Below are positions 47,464 through 58,830 of a stretch of DNA of 64,000 nucleotides, one piece after another (position 1 is the stretch's first letter; every line of letters begins with the position of its first letter). This DNA is from Clitoria ternatea. Taxonomy: Eukaryota; Streptophyta; Magnoliopsida; Fabales; Fabaceae. A program made the position numbers and the translations under genes. The notes beneath the pieces were generated by a model. It did no database searches, was not told where the DNA came from, and was given only the letters and a program-made list of their open reading frames with translations. The DNA is taken from contig CM075672.1 of NCBI GenBank assembly GCA_037962975.1, positions 54,010,501 to 54,074,500 on the forward strand, given 5' to 3'.

Positions 47464-49239
47464 TGATGCCAAATCTCTGAATCATTATTTTGATGTATAT
47501 TTCTCAGAAGATTTACGCTTTGCCAAGTGCACCAGTCGTTAAAATTGTATTATATTTGATTGTCCCACAGGGATTGTGGTAAGTACCTCAATCTCAGACT
47601 AGTACAAGCTGAACCAACACAAGCATAGAAAGTTCATTCGGTTTTTGGTTGTTTTAATGTTTTATAGTTGTTTTTGTATTTCCAGAAACAGAGTTAAGAT
47701 GAAATGTGAAAGGTGATTAATAGAAAACAGGTCAGGATTGCTTCGGTTCACAAATTCATCAAGAAACATGCAATTAAAGTATAATCAAACTTCATAATCC
47801 AGAGGACAATCCGCTTGTGGTTATTCCCTAATTCCTTAGGTGAAAAACACTAATCCTTAAGCATCGAACCTTAATTCCTTAAGTGCTCAATTAACCTAAG
47901 AATCTAATGCGAAATTGGAGGTTGAACTCTAACTATTCACCTAAATTGATTAGGCCTGAACTAGTTAGAAAGCTGGAAGTTACCTAAGCTTCAACCATGA
48001 TTCCTCACTAGCGAAGTTCTTCATCAGTTCTGGATTTGTCAATCCAGCAATTCAGATTCACTCCTCAGCTTGTTCGCCTCAGGATCTAGAAGTTGATTTC
48101 CTTGCTCACAACTTCAAGATTCCATTGCTAACCTTTGCAATCCCAACCTTAGGGATTTAGAACTCCATTGACTTCGGTTCCATCGAAGGATTGTTGAACG
48201 TCATGGAGGAGAGGATTTAGAGAGAGAAAATGAAGTAGTGAGATGTTTGAAGTTTTAATGAATTGTGTTCGATGTATTCTATGTGAATCTGTCTCTGTGT
48301 CTTTCACAGAATATGTACAAACATATATATAGGCATCTACCTAACTAACTAACTTAACTAATAACTTAGAAAACTTAAGTTAACGACTAAACTAACTAAC
48401 TAATTACATAATTTATAGAATAATTAACTAATTACAGCTCAGCTCTTAACAGATTCTAGTTTATCATTAGCTAATTTACAGCTCAACACTAACCAATTAA
48501 CAACTCACTACTTAAATTACTAAGGTGCAGAAGTAGGAGAGAAGGCAGCAGGAAACAACACTGGTGCCGAGTGGATTCTGGAGGGAACAATCACTGTTTT
48601 AAATATCAGCCTTTTCGCTTGAGCAAACTGGGTTCTCGCTTGGGCGAACTTGAGATATGTACTGCAGTGTTGCTTTCTTGCTTAAGCGTTATGGAGAAGC
48701 TTGGGCGAGGGGTAAGATTTTGGGGTCACGCTTGAGCGTAAGCTTGCTTGCTTGAATTTTTGACCCTCGCTTGAGCGAATTTAACTCTCGCTTGAGCGAA
48801 TTGATTATTCAATCAGCACTCTGAAATTGACGCTCGGGTTCTTCTTTTTATTTTAATCGGTTCCCTGTTCTATTTTGGAGTCAGTATCTTTTGGACTCTT
48901 TTCAGTCGGATTTGTGAAGTCTCACTTGGTTTTTCCAAATCTCACTCGGCTTTTTCCTTTCGGCTTGAGCACTCTTTTTCCTACACCAATAAACAACTAA
49001 TTTGCCCAGCATTTGTTTACTGATTGTCCAGTATTTGCATGCTGGGTTAATGAAAACTCAATTTCTTAAGTAATTAATGTTTTTAATCAGTTTTTTTACA
49101 TAAATTAAGCACTTTTGAAATAATTAAATAAATTATAAATTATTAGCAATTAATTAAATAATAAGGATAAACTAATCACTAAACAATGAATTAAGTTAAA
49201 TAAAAAGCAGAATTAATTAAGTCTTTTCAAGACTTATCA
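47464..49239 (-). repeat. 5' LTR of minus-strand Athila
   Basis: 1776 bp, sense start TGATAAGTC at 49239, end GGCATCA at 47464. It keeps two segments (about 48054-48082 and 48192-48208) missing from the 3' LTR. Confidence 0.93.
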
Positions 49240-50979
49240 ACCCATTTCAAATCCCATGGTCTTATGCCATGTCTTAGAATCTAAACTTGCATTGGCCTCT
49301 TCATAAGAAGCTTGGTCATTTAGCAATATGCCTCCTTCCTAATTTATAAGATATTCATATCTTTCAGGTTTGATGATATATCCTATTTGATCTTACGCAA
49401 GTCTTGTGCTACCGAAGCTAAGGATGTCACAACACTTTGTGATTTCTGCTACAAGTCCATCCTTAACTTTTGAATGCTTTATGATACTTGAATTTCTTCA
49501 AGTTCTACTATTCTCCCACTGATTCTTTAAAGGATGTACACTTATTTAAGAATACAACATTCTAAGCAACAAGCCTTTTATTCTCAGATGGATTGTAGAA
49601 CTGATAACCCTTAGCTTTCTTTGGGTATCTCGAAGAAGACATTTCTCCAATTTGGATCTGACCTTGTTAGTGTTGGATGCTCTATAGAAGCATTATAATT
49701 CCAAATTATTAGTAAAGACATACTAGGTTTCTTCCTAGTCCATATCATATATGGTTTCTTTAAGAAAGTCTAAGATAAAACATGGTTAAATGTGGAAATT
49801 TTATTAATAAAGGAACGTTGAAGGAGTTAGAGATGTTTGATAATAATCAATAATCAAACTATGTCCAACAAGGTTTGACTTTTCCCTGTAAAGATGCTAT
49901 TATGGCATTCCATGAGGAATGAGTTAAGAGGTAATCTCTCACTCTATTAGATAGTTATCAAACTTGTAGCTCAAATTATTTGCTATCTTGATCTAATCAA
50001 AAGCTTTAATTGTCTTACCAATTTGGTCTTTCACTTCATTATGAATTCTTTGAACTTTTCAAAGACTTTCTAACTTATGCTACATAAATCCATACTCATT
50101 GACTTTTCAATTAGTATGTTGAAGTATTGAAAAGCATATCTAGTTATTTTTCCAATAGGCCCACATACATCGTCATGTATTAGATAATAGATTACTCATC
50201 TTTTCAATAAATGAGGTCTCAATTATCTCTCCAATAAATAAGATTAACATGTCTCAATTGATTGCAAAATCAAAAGAGTCCATATAACCACATTAATGGT
50301 ATTTAGAAATGTGTTTCTAATTCATTTGCCTTAAGAGACAATACCATGTAAGTAAGGTTCAAAATCACTTATTTTAACCTACTTTGATAGTTGTTATAGA
50401 TGGGTGTTTTGAGATTTAGGATGCGGAATCCATTACTCAATTGTGCATCAACATCCTTTTGAAGAAATAAAGTTATTTTATATTAAAAAAAATTTCATGT
50501 CCAACAAGAAACAATATACACAATGTCTAGTTCACTAACTAGCCCAATAAGTAAAGATCTTATCTTTATTGTAGTAACTTTTGCTCAATTTTACACAGAT
50601 TTCTCCACCCTTAGCAAGTGATCTACTTCCTTGATCTTTCAAAATTTGAGATCTACTACTAGTATCTGATACTAATGTTAGTGAAGTAAAACAACTTGAC
50701 TTCTATAACATGACCTGTAGTGGAAGTCTTACTTCCCTTTCTTTTGAACTCCTTCTAGTTCTTTAGACAAATTATTTCAATGTCTTATCTGGCTAAAACT
50801 GGAAACAATTTCCTTTCTTGATCACCTTTTAGACTTCCAGACCAACTTGGCCTTAATAAAGTCTATATACGATCATATCCCATATCTCCCATATATTCAT
50901 ATTGCCTTTTATAGCTCAGAGTTTATGCAGACTGCATAGGGTATTCAAGACCCAACCATAGATGATATATAAGCCAAAC
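49240..50979 (-). pseudogene. Copia2 integrase-to-RT region, heavily decayed
   Basis: The minus strand near 49380-49245 reads NDQASYEEANASLDSKTWHKTM, the characteristic start of copia RT after the integrase tail. Farther right, to 50979, the AT-rich sequence gives scattered copia integrase and gag-like phrases with many stops that I cannot assign individually. The + strand Athila begins at 50980, preceded by CAAAC (50975-50979) as its candidate TSD. Confidence 0.55.
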
Positions 50980-52682
50980 TGATAAGTCTTGAACAGACTT
51001 AATAATTTCATATTTAATTTAACTTAATCCATCAATTATTGTTAAGTTTGGCATCATTATTGAATAAATTATCATTCTTTTGTGTTTTAGTTATTTAATT
51101 CAAATGTGTCTAAATTATGCAAGAAATTAATTAAAAAGATACGTACATAAGGAAATATGTTTATTTGAGAGATTCATTAACCTAGCGTACATACGCTAGA
51201 AAGCCAACGTACATACGCTAGGCATTTATATGTCGTATTTTGCAGGATCAGGTGTAGGACATCCAGCGTACATATGCTAGAATCCCAGCGTACGTACACG
51301 CACAAACAGAATCAAATAAAGAGAAGAATCAGCAAGGTACACGATCACGCTCAAGCCTCTATCCTTCACGCTCAAGCGTGTGGTCAACATACAAGCCACG
51401 CTTAAGCGAACAAGTTTCATGCTTAAGTGTGAGCCTTGCAATCCACGTAAAACTCTATGCATGCATCAAAGTTAAAGCACCACGCTCAAGCACCTATGCA
51501 CCACTCTTAAGCGTGAAGTTTATTTAAAGGGATGCTCAAGCGTAGCAAGTCACGCTTAAGCATAAAGGCATCCTGCATGCATCCAAACGAAAGGATTCAA
51601 GTTCAGCTTTGCAATCTTACCATGCAGTAACGTGAAAGCAAGTATCAAATTATATTTGAAGAGTTAAACAAGCATGTCACGTGAAGATTATTGGCACAAT
51701 ACATGATACTCCTTCAACGTTAAATTATAATAGTGACCATTAGTTGTGTATCAGTTACTGTTTATTTTTGTATTTTAGTAACTTAAGTATTATTTGTAAT
51801 TAATTTAGTTATTTTAATTATTAACTAGTTTCTTTTATAATTAATTAAGAGTTAGTTAATTAGCTTTAAGTTATCTATATATATTTCTAAAAAGAGAGGG
51901 GAACATACAAAAGTGATAACACGATTTATTTTCTCATTTCTAATCTCTCTCTAATTCTTTTCTCTCTCTAAACTCTCTCGTCCGTGTCTTTCCACGTTCC
52001 TTCTTCTGAAACCATTCCCATGGATTTCTAAACCCCTAAGGTTGGTATTATTGAAGCTTCTGATGGAATCTTGAAGCTGCATTAAGGAAATTATCTTCTG
52101 AAGCAAGAGGAGAACAAGGCCAGAACCAAATAAAGAATCTCACCAGTGAGGAATCATGGTTGAGGCTTAGGTAACTTCTGGCTTCCTAACTAATTCAGGC
52201 CTAGTAAGTAGGTGAATAGTTAGGGTTTAATCCCCAAATTCGCATTAGATTTCTCTGTCATTAAACACCTAAGGGATTAGGGTTTAATGCTTAGGAATTA
52301 GTGTTAGTCACCTAAGGAATTAGGGATTAACCAACTGTGAATTATCCTCTTGCATCTGAAGCTTGATCGAACCTTAATTGCATGTTTCTTGATGAAATTA
52401 TGAGCTGAAGTAATCCTAACCTATCTTCCATCAATTACATTTCATCTCTTTTATTGTTGCTAAAAATATAAAAACATAGAAAGTATAAAACAACAAAAAC
52501 AAAATGAATTCTTCACTGTGTTGTTCTGGTTCAGCTTGTGCTAGTCCAAGATTATGGTAATTACCTCAATCCCAGTGGGACGATCAAATATATTACAAAT
52601 TTAATGATTGGTGCGCTTGCCAAAAGAATATAAATCCTCTGAGAGTTATGCATCAAGTTAATGACTCAGGATTTACACACCA
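50980..52682 (+). repeat. 5' LTR of + strand Athila
   Basis: It starts TGATAAGTCTTGAACAGACTTA and ends CACACCA before AGTTAATGG and the primer site; 1703 bp. Both ends are recognisably homologous to the other Athila LTR, while the middle is not. The end assignment comes from aligning the CTGAGA...CATCA...TCAGG...CA series to the minus copy. A TATATATA run near 51876-51884 could be the core promoter. Confidence 0.85.
51182..51560. repeat. Two classes of palindromic words in the + Athila LTR
   Basis: CTAGCGTA-CA-TACGCTAG (51182-51199) is followed by two partial copies (about 51208-51221 and 51261-51279). From 51340 onward CACGCTCAAGCGTG (51367-51380) and about eight relatives such as CACGCTTAAGCGAA and CACGCTCAAGC recur to 51560. 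Confidence 0.8.
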
Positions 52683-52688
52683 AGTTAA

Positions 52689-52706
52689 TGGTGCCGTTGC
52701 CGGGGA
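52689..52706 (+). other. Primer binding site, tRNA-Asp type
   Basis: TGGTGCCGTTGCCGGGGA matches the complement of the plant tRNA-Asp 3' end with one mismatch (T for C at the fourth base). Confidence 0.85.
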
Positions 52707-53269
52707 TTGTTGAGTAATATCAACAATCCTTGGACCGATACTAGACTGAACTGTTTAATTTTGTTTTTGTATTTAGTAGCAGTTTAATTCTTGTTTTTAG
52801 TATAGCAGTAGCTTGTGTGTAGCAGTAGCAGTAGTTGTGAATTGTTTTTGTGTCTAATATTTGGTATATGCAGTCAAGGAACAGAGGAGAGCTGTGACAC
52901 CCCAAAAATAGGGGTAAATTTTTTATGAATTTAATATTATTGATTTATGAAAAATGTAAGTGGTGAAGCTATCATTTAATACCCTGGATCTATCAGAGAC
53001 CTATCTTATATATGGAGATATGAGAAGGTAAGTAAAAGAAACTGTAAATGAGAAATCCTCAATTAAAAACAGCGGAAAGATTCGTTTAAATTATTGTTGT
53101 GCGATTGAGTTCGGAGAGGTCATCCATCTTAAAAAATAAAGGATTCAAAATTGTGCCCAAGGTATTCACAAGATGATGAAAAACCATGATTAAATGTAAA
53201 GAAAGGGGAAATAGTTTCAGCAATGTGATTTGGAGGACCAGGGCGTTCCTCGCTCAAGTAAAAACCACA

Positions 53270-53720
53270 CTCGCTTGAGCGAGACAAAGTGGGATGCTTG
53301 GGCGAACAACACCATATGTTGGGCGAAGGAAATAAGAAAAGAATCAGGGGCCAACTCGCTCGAGCGAGCTCCATCTCGCTTGAGCGAGATCCTTATAAGT
53401 CGCTTGGGCGAAGCAAGCGAGCACGGGCGAAAATCATCCAGAACCTACCCAATGCTCACTCACTTGAGCGAGCACCACTCTCAAGGGTCTTTCGCTCAGG
53501 CGAAATTCGTCTAGTGGCGAAATTCCCTCGCTCTCGCTTGGGCAAGATTCTACTCACCTGGGCGAGTTACCTCCAGTAGCCAAACACTGATGCTAGGGTA
53601 GTCTCGCTTGAGCGAGACACACTCTCGCCTAAGCGAGAATTGGCCAGTGGCCATACACCATCACAGGGGTATTCTCGCTTGAGTGAGAATCCCTCTCGCT
53701 TGAGCGAGAATATCAGTAAA
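53270..53720. repeat. Cluster of CTCGCTTGAGCGAG palindromes in family B LTR
   Basis: CTCGCTTGAGCGAG (53270-53283), CTCGCTCGAGCGAG (53355-53368, a perfect 14-bp palindrome), ATCTCGCT-TG-AGCGAGAT (53373-53390), GTCTCGCT-TG-AGCGAGAC (53601-53618), CTCGCCTAAGCGAG near 53622 and CTCGCTTGAGCGAG near 53695, with about six degenerate copies between. Arms reach 8 bp with a 2-nt centre. Confidence 0.87.
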
Positions 53721-54632
53721 AACGCAGAAAATGTTGGAATCACTCAATACATCATACCAAAATTCAATTTAATCCATTTCACTTAAATTCATCATATCTC
53801 ATTCATCATATTCAACATTTAAAACTTGTTCCAATCGATCTTACCCATGAATTTACCTTCCAGTTTAGGAATTACATTCCAATCTAACTTACTATTTAGC
53901 ATGATTTATAAAGTGTAATATTTCATCTAAGCTATCATTCATTCATAAGTTTTAACTACATCAAGCTTTATTTTCAGTATCCAATTCAGGCTAAGGTCAC
54001 TAATGAAAATGAGCCATAAACTCTAGGGTCCCATTTTCCTACATGACCTTCCAAAATCACCAATATATATATATATTCATCATCATCTATTCATCATCCC
54101 TACAAGTATATATATATATATCAAACCTTGGCTATACAAAACATTCAATTATGACTACATGTATCACAAATATTTCAAGTAAAATCCATAAACTCAAAAT
54201 GATTGTCGGCCAAGGTATTCTTTACGCAAAATAGGCTTCTTTCACACCACTTCTCTACACAAGAGCTCCATAGGCAAGTCCTACAACACAGGAGCTAAAA
54301 AGATATACCACATGGAGAGTGAGTATACTTTCTCAATGATGAAAATCTATAATTGTGATAATATATACATGAATGCAATATAAACACTCCTCCTTAAGAA
54401 AAATTCGATCAACACTAAATCAAACATTCATCAAATTCACTGAACACATATATCCATTTAGATTCATACGAACACATCAACCATTAACCCATTTACAGTT
54501 AGTATAAAAAGGGAGTTCCTTCTACTCTCTACACAATCTCCTTAACAGGATATCACTCTATGCCATGCTCCTATAGCTAATGCACATGCCAGTGTTTAGG
54601 ATGCATATGCACGGATCCGATTCATACCAACG

Positions 54633-54930
54633 GGTGATCGCAACCACCATAATCATTCATTCATATTCATGGGTTTCCCGCCTCGCAAGGGGTACTCCCT
54701 CTAGCAGCCTCGTAAGGTGCTTTCTCGTGATCGCAACCACGTTCAACAATTCATAATGGTTTCCCGCCTCGTAAAGGGGTACTCCTGCCTCATAATCGCA
54801 ACCATGGGCATTCAATCTTAATGGTCCCGTAGGGCCTTTCATTTCAAATACCAAGTGATCGCAACCACCGATCCAATAATCACAGGAACTCGCAAGCCCT
54901 TTATATTTCAACATTAAGTGATCAACCACT
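54633..54930 (-). repeat. GTGATCGCAACCAC repeat tract in family B LTR
   Basis: GTGATCGCAACCAC or a close form occurs at 54633, 54727, 54793, 54855 and (shortened) 54916, alternating with GTTTCCCGCCTCG plus GGGGTACTCC blocks (about 54665 and 54760). It sits in the same mid-LTR position as the hairpin array and minisatellite of family A. Confidence 0.7.
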
Positions 54931-57900
54931 TATCAATCATCATTATGATATGCATGCCATGCTATGTATGTAACAATACTCATGCATGCCTCAACCTCAT
55001 ATAGGCTATCTCACCCTCTCATCTAGGGTACACTCATACTCATCTACAACATTAATTTCCCATAGTCAACATATATATATATATATATTCCAATCATAAA
55101 ATTTCAAGAGTCTATACAGTCACAGATTTCAAGCATTCATCAAGTCACACATGGATTCCATAACGTTTCATCATATATTATACCACTCATAGCCTCATTA
55201 AGGCTTCAATCCACAATTAATCATTTTAAGCATCAAGTTCAATTTCACATCACAACCATATAATACTACCTTAATTTAAGTAAATATGCCACATTACATC
55301 GTCATATACATTATCATCATACATGTTCTCATACATTTAGAAAATACACCCCCTCTCCTACCTCAAGAGAAGTAAGCGTTATCAAGTCCTACACCAATCG
55401 ATTATAGGACCACATCAATTATTCATTCAAAGACCTTTTCAATATACATATATATATATATATGTACACATGATTCTCATCATATGGAAACTATTCATGG
55501 ACTTTTATTCATTTACCCATTTAGGCTTCGGGAATTCTTTCCCTTAATTCACCATTCATTATTATCAAGGTAACAACCAAATTAGTTAGGCTACCCCATT
55601 CACCAACCTTACATTTAACTCATTCTAAGTGGGTTTTTCATTTATGGTTTCCAACCACCATCTCCAATCATCATTTATAATTATACTCTAACATTAATGA
55701 CATTCTCACCATTAATTAAGGTCCATCTACCCACACATCATATTTCCCCTAATTTATAAGGTTAGGGTTTCACCATAACCCATCAACATTCAAAAATAAT
55801 CATACATTCTCCTCTACTTCCTACTATAAATGCATCTACCCTATTAATACCATTTAAAGCTTGCATTTATAACACCCACTTTAGGGCTTATGCATTTAAT
55901 ATCTTCATTCACTACCCACAAGCAATTTAATACACCTCCAAGCCACAACCATCTATCCCCTAGGTTCCAAGCACAAGAGAAATGATAAAGAGCTTAGCTT
56001 GCTCCAAAACGAAAATGGGAGTCAAGAGGGAGAAAGATGGTGACGGAAATGGAGAGAAGGGAGGGAGAAGCTTCAAATCAATTTCACCTCCTTCAAGCTT
56101 CAATAGTGAATAAAAATAAGAGAGGGGAATGTGGGTTCACCATTTTGGCTTAGGTAAGGGGGGAAGAAGATGAAAAGGAAATTAGAGAGGAGAAGAGGAA
56201 ATGAATGTTTAGTGTTTAGAAGAAGGTAACGTGAGAGTGGGGAAGGAGTAGGGAAAAGGGAATTAAAATTGATACCCTCATTAACACTTCTCCGTTTTTA
56301 AGCAAATAGGCCCATTGTTCAGGCGCAATACGTATTCTAAAAATTATTCCGAATACATATTCAGATTCCTAATAACATTATCTACAACCCTGACCAACGG
56401 TATCTCAATCGGGGATACTTGGTCCGACACCCATATTTTATCCGGGTCAGTTTTCAGCTTATCCGGTCACAATAACTCACTAACAGTCTCTGAAAATCTT
56501 AATTAAATTATTTCTAGCATCTTGGGATATTAATTAGACCATATTTAATTATGTAATATCTATTTTCTTAATTTAACTTTCTATTTTAAAAATTTAGGGT
56601 GTTACAAGAGCCTTTCTTCTTTGATTCTGATATTGATTTGTTAGAGCGTAAGCTTAGAAAGGAGAAAAAGTAAAAAGAACAACAAGAAATGGAATAGAGG
56701 AGAGTTACACTAGGTGACTACTCTAGGCCTACTAAAGAAGGATCGTAATCTAGCATCCTTAGGCCTCCGATTGCAGCTAATAATTTTGAACTTAAACCAA
56801 CTTTGGAGCAGTTGGTTAGAAATGATCAATTGGAGGAAGTGAGGTTGAGGATCCAAATTTGCATCTAGTAACGTTCCTCTGAATCTGTGATACAGTAAAA
56901 ATGAATGGTGTCCCTAATGAGGCAATAAGATTGAGATTATTTCCTTTTTCTCTAAGGGACCGTGCAAAAGCCTGGTTGCAGAGCCAACCAAGAGGCAATA
57001 TATCCACTTGGGAGGATTTACAAAGAAAATTTCTGATTAAATATTTCCCTTCTTCCAAGTATGCCAAATTGCGCAAAGAAATCACTTGTTTCCAGCAGAG
57101 AAAGGGTGAATCTCTAATGGAAGCATGGGATAGGTACAAAGAAAGCTGGGGGAAATGTCCTCATCATAGGATCCTTGATGTGCAGCAAGTTACCTTATTC
57201 TATAATGGTGTAAGACCAACAACTAGGGTCTTGATTGATGCCTTAGATGGAGGTTCATTAACTATAAAAATTGTAGAAAAAGTTATAGAGTTGATTGATA
57301 TTATGGCTTCAAATGAATGTTTAGTTAGTGAAAAGAGCCAAATCCCTAAGAGAGGGATATTAGAATTAGAAGCACAAGATGCTTATTTGGCTCAAAGTAA
57401 GTTGATGACTCAGGCTTTAGAGAAACTAATTGTACAGATTTCAGAACTTCAAAAGCCTAGTCAAGTTTGTATGATGAGCTGTGACTTTTATGGTGGAGAC
57501 CATGAAAATGGCATGTGTGATCCAAATGTGCCTGCTGAACAGGTTAATTTCATGGGGCAACCATTTCAAAGGAATTACCCTTCTAATTCCTTTAATCGTA
57601 ACTATAGGAACCGTCCCAATTTTTGATGGCAGAAAGGTCCACATTTGAATCAAAACATGCCACAAAATCAAACCACAACTAGATCACAACAACTTCTTCT
57701 CCCTCCATCTAAAGAAAAGTCTGAACTTAAGAATGTTCTATCTCAGTTCATTTAGGCCACTCAGGCCAGCTTTAAAAATCAAGAAGCATCCATCCGGAAT
57801 CTGGAAAATCAGGTTGGACAGCTGTCAAAATAGTTAGCTGAGAGATAGTCTGGCAATTTTCCTAGAGATACTGAGGTAAATCCTAAGGAACATTACAAGC

Positions 57901-58080
57901 CAATAACCACAAGGAGTGGGAAAATTCTTCTCCCTACTCCAAGTCAGGAAAATAATTCAGAAAAAGATACAGAAAAAGAAAAAGAGTAGGAAAATGAGCA
58001 GGTTAATGATAAAACTAAAAATAAAATAGAAATAGAAAAAGAGAAAGAAAATCAAGTTCATTAAAAGAAAAAGAAAAAGA

Positions 58081-58830
58081 ATGATTTGATTTTGGAGGAA
58101 GCTGTTAAGCTAACTCTTGAGAAATTAAAAAATGCTCTATTTCCACATAGATTTAAGAAATAAATAGAGGAGCAAAAGTTTGCTAAGTTCTTAGATGTGT
58201 TTAAAAAGCTTCATATAAATATTCCCTTTGCCGAGGCATTGCAAGAGATGTCATCATATGCTAAATTTTTAAAAGAACTTCTGTCTAAGAAGATAAAGCT
58301 TAAGGGAGATGAAATAATTGCCCTTACTCAAGAGTATAGTACAATTATTCAAAAGAAATTCCCTCAAAAGCTAGAAGATCCTGGATCTTTTACAATACCT
58401 TGTGCAATAGGGGATGTTCATATTGGAAGTGCTTTATGTGACCTAGGAGCTAGTATAAACCTTATGCCCTTGTCCTTAATAAGGAAATTAGGAATTAATG
58501 ACTTGCAACCAACTCGCATGTCTTTGTAGTTGGCTGATAGGTTTATCAAATATCCTCATGGGATACTGGAAGACTTGTTAGTTACGGTAGATAAGTTCAT
58601 CTTTCCAGTAGATTTTATAGTTTTGGATATGGAAGCTGATAGAGAGATTCCCTTAATCTTAAGGAGACCCTTCTTAGCTACTGGAAGAGCTTTAATTGAT
58701 GTAGAGAAGGGACAACTCATGTTGAGAGTTCAGGAGGAGCAAGTAACTTTTAATGTCTTTAATGTTATGAAACACCCAGCTGAAAAGATGGATTATTTTA
58801 TGCTTGAAGAAATCAAAAGTTATAAGACTC
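58081..58830 (+). pseudogene. Athila protease, + copy
   Basis: The open segment 58197-58529 begins FKKLHINIPFAEALQEM and includes KLEDPGSFTIPCAIGD and the catalytic CDLGASINLMPLSLIRKLG. A TAG at 58527-58529 replaces a Gln codon present in the other Athila. The frame then continues in register with FIVLDMEADREIPLIL to about 58830. The D-L-G triad is as in the other copy. The stretch 57961-58080 upstream is a Glu/Lys-rich, stop-containing end of Gag. Confidence 0.85.

Larger units (their letters stand above)
36192..49239 (-). mobile_element. Complete Athila-type Ty3/gypsy element, minus strand
   Basis: 13,048 bp with LTRs 47464-49239 (5') and 36192-37925 (3'), tRNA-Asp-type primer site (47441-47456), gag, protease, RT-RNase H, integrase, a separate ORF near the 3' end and a polypurine tract. 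TSD ACCCA is at 36187-36191 and 49240-49244. It has LTR, primer and gene order of the Athila clade. Stops and frameshifts separate most domains. The 3' LTR lacks about 42 bp relative to the 5' LTR in two small gaps near 36776 and 36890. Confidence 0.93.
52893..56606 (-). mobile_element. Family B solo LTR, 3714 bp
   Basis: The ends are TGTGACACCCC and GGTGTTACA, flanked by AGAGC at 52888-52892 and 56607-56611. The other Athila has the same gag site unoccupied with a single AGAGC (47249-47253, complement). The sense direction is taken as minus from the match to the + oriented LTR remnant at 2230-3735. It contains a palindromic-word cluster (53270-53720), a GTGATCGCAACCAC repeat tract (54633-54930), several TA runs (for example 54064-54075, 55072-55089 and 55449-55463) and a GA/CT-rich leader-like region (55975-56240). 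Confidence 0.93.
52868..57960 (+). pseudogene. gag: Athila Gag, + copy, split by a solo LTR
   Basis: ATG 52868 begins MQSRNRGE. After removal of 52893-56606 and one AGAGC copy the frame continues FFFDSDIDLLERKLRKEKK. The capsid domain is best read from 56901 to 57626 (KMNGVPNEAIRLRLFPFSLRD, WEDLQRKFLIKYFPSSKYAKLR, MEAWDRYKESW), with the knuckle-like CDFYGGDHENGMC near 57483, in which one Cys has become Tyr. Stops occur at about 56671, 56694 and 56746, a frameshift lies in 56830-56900, and further TAG stops follow 57626 (57751, 57832, 57847). Confidence 0.85.

Noticed and set aside
55072..55089. TA dinucleotide runs (also near 12225, 15275, 28215, 54064, 55449)
   Set aside because: Common simple repeats in plant AT-rich DNA; they vary between LTR copies and show nothing further.
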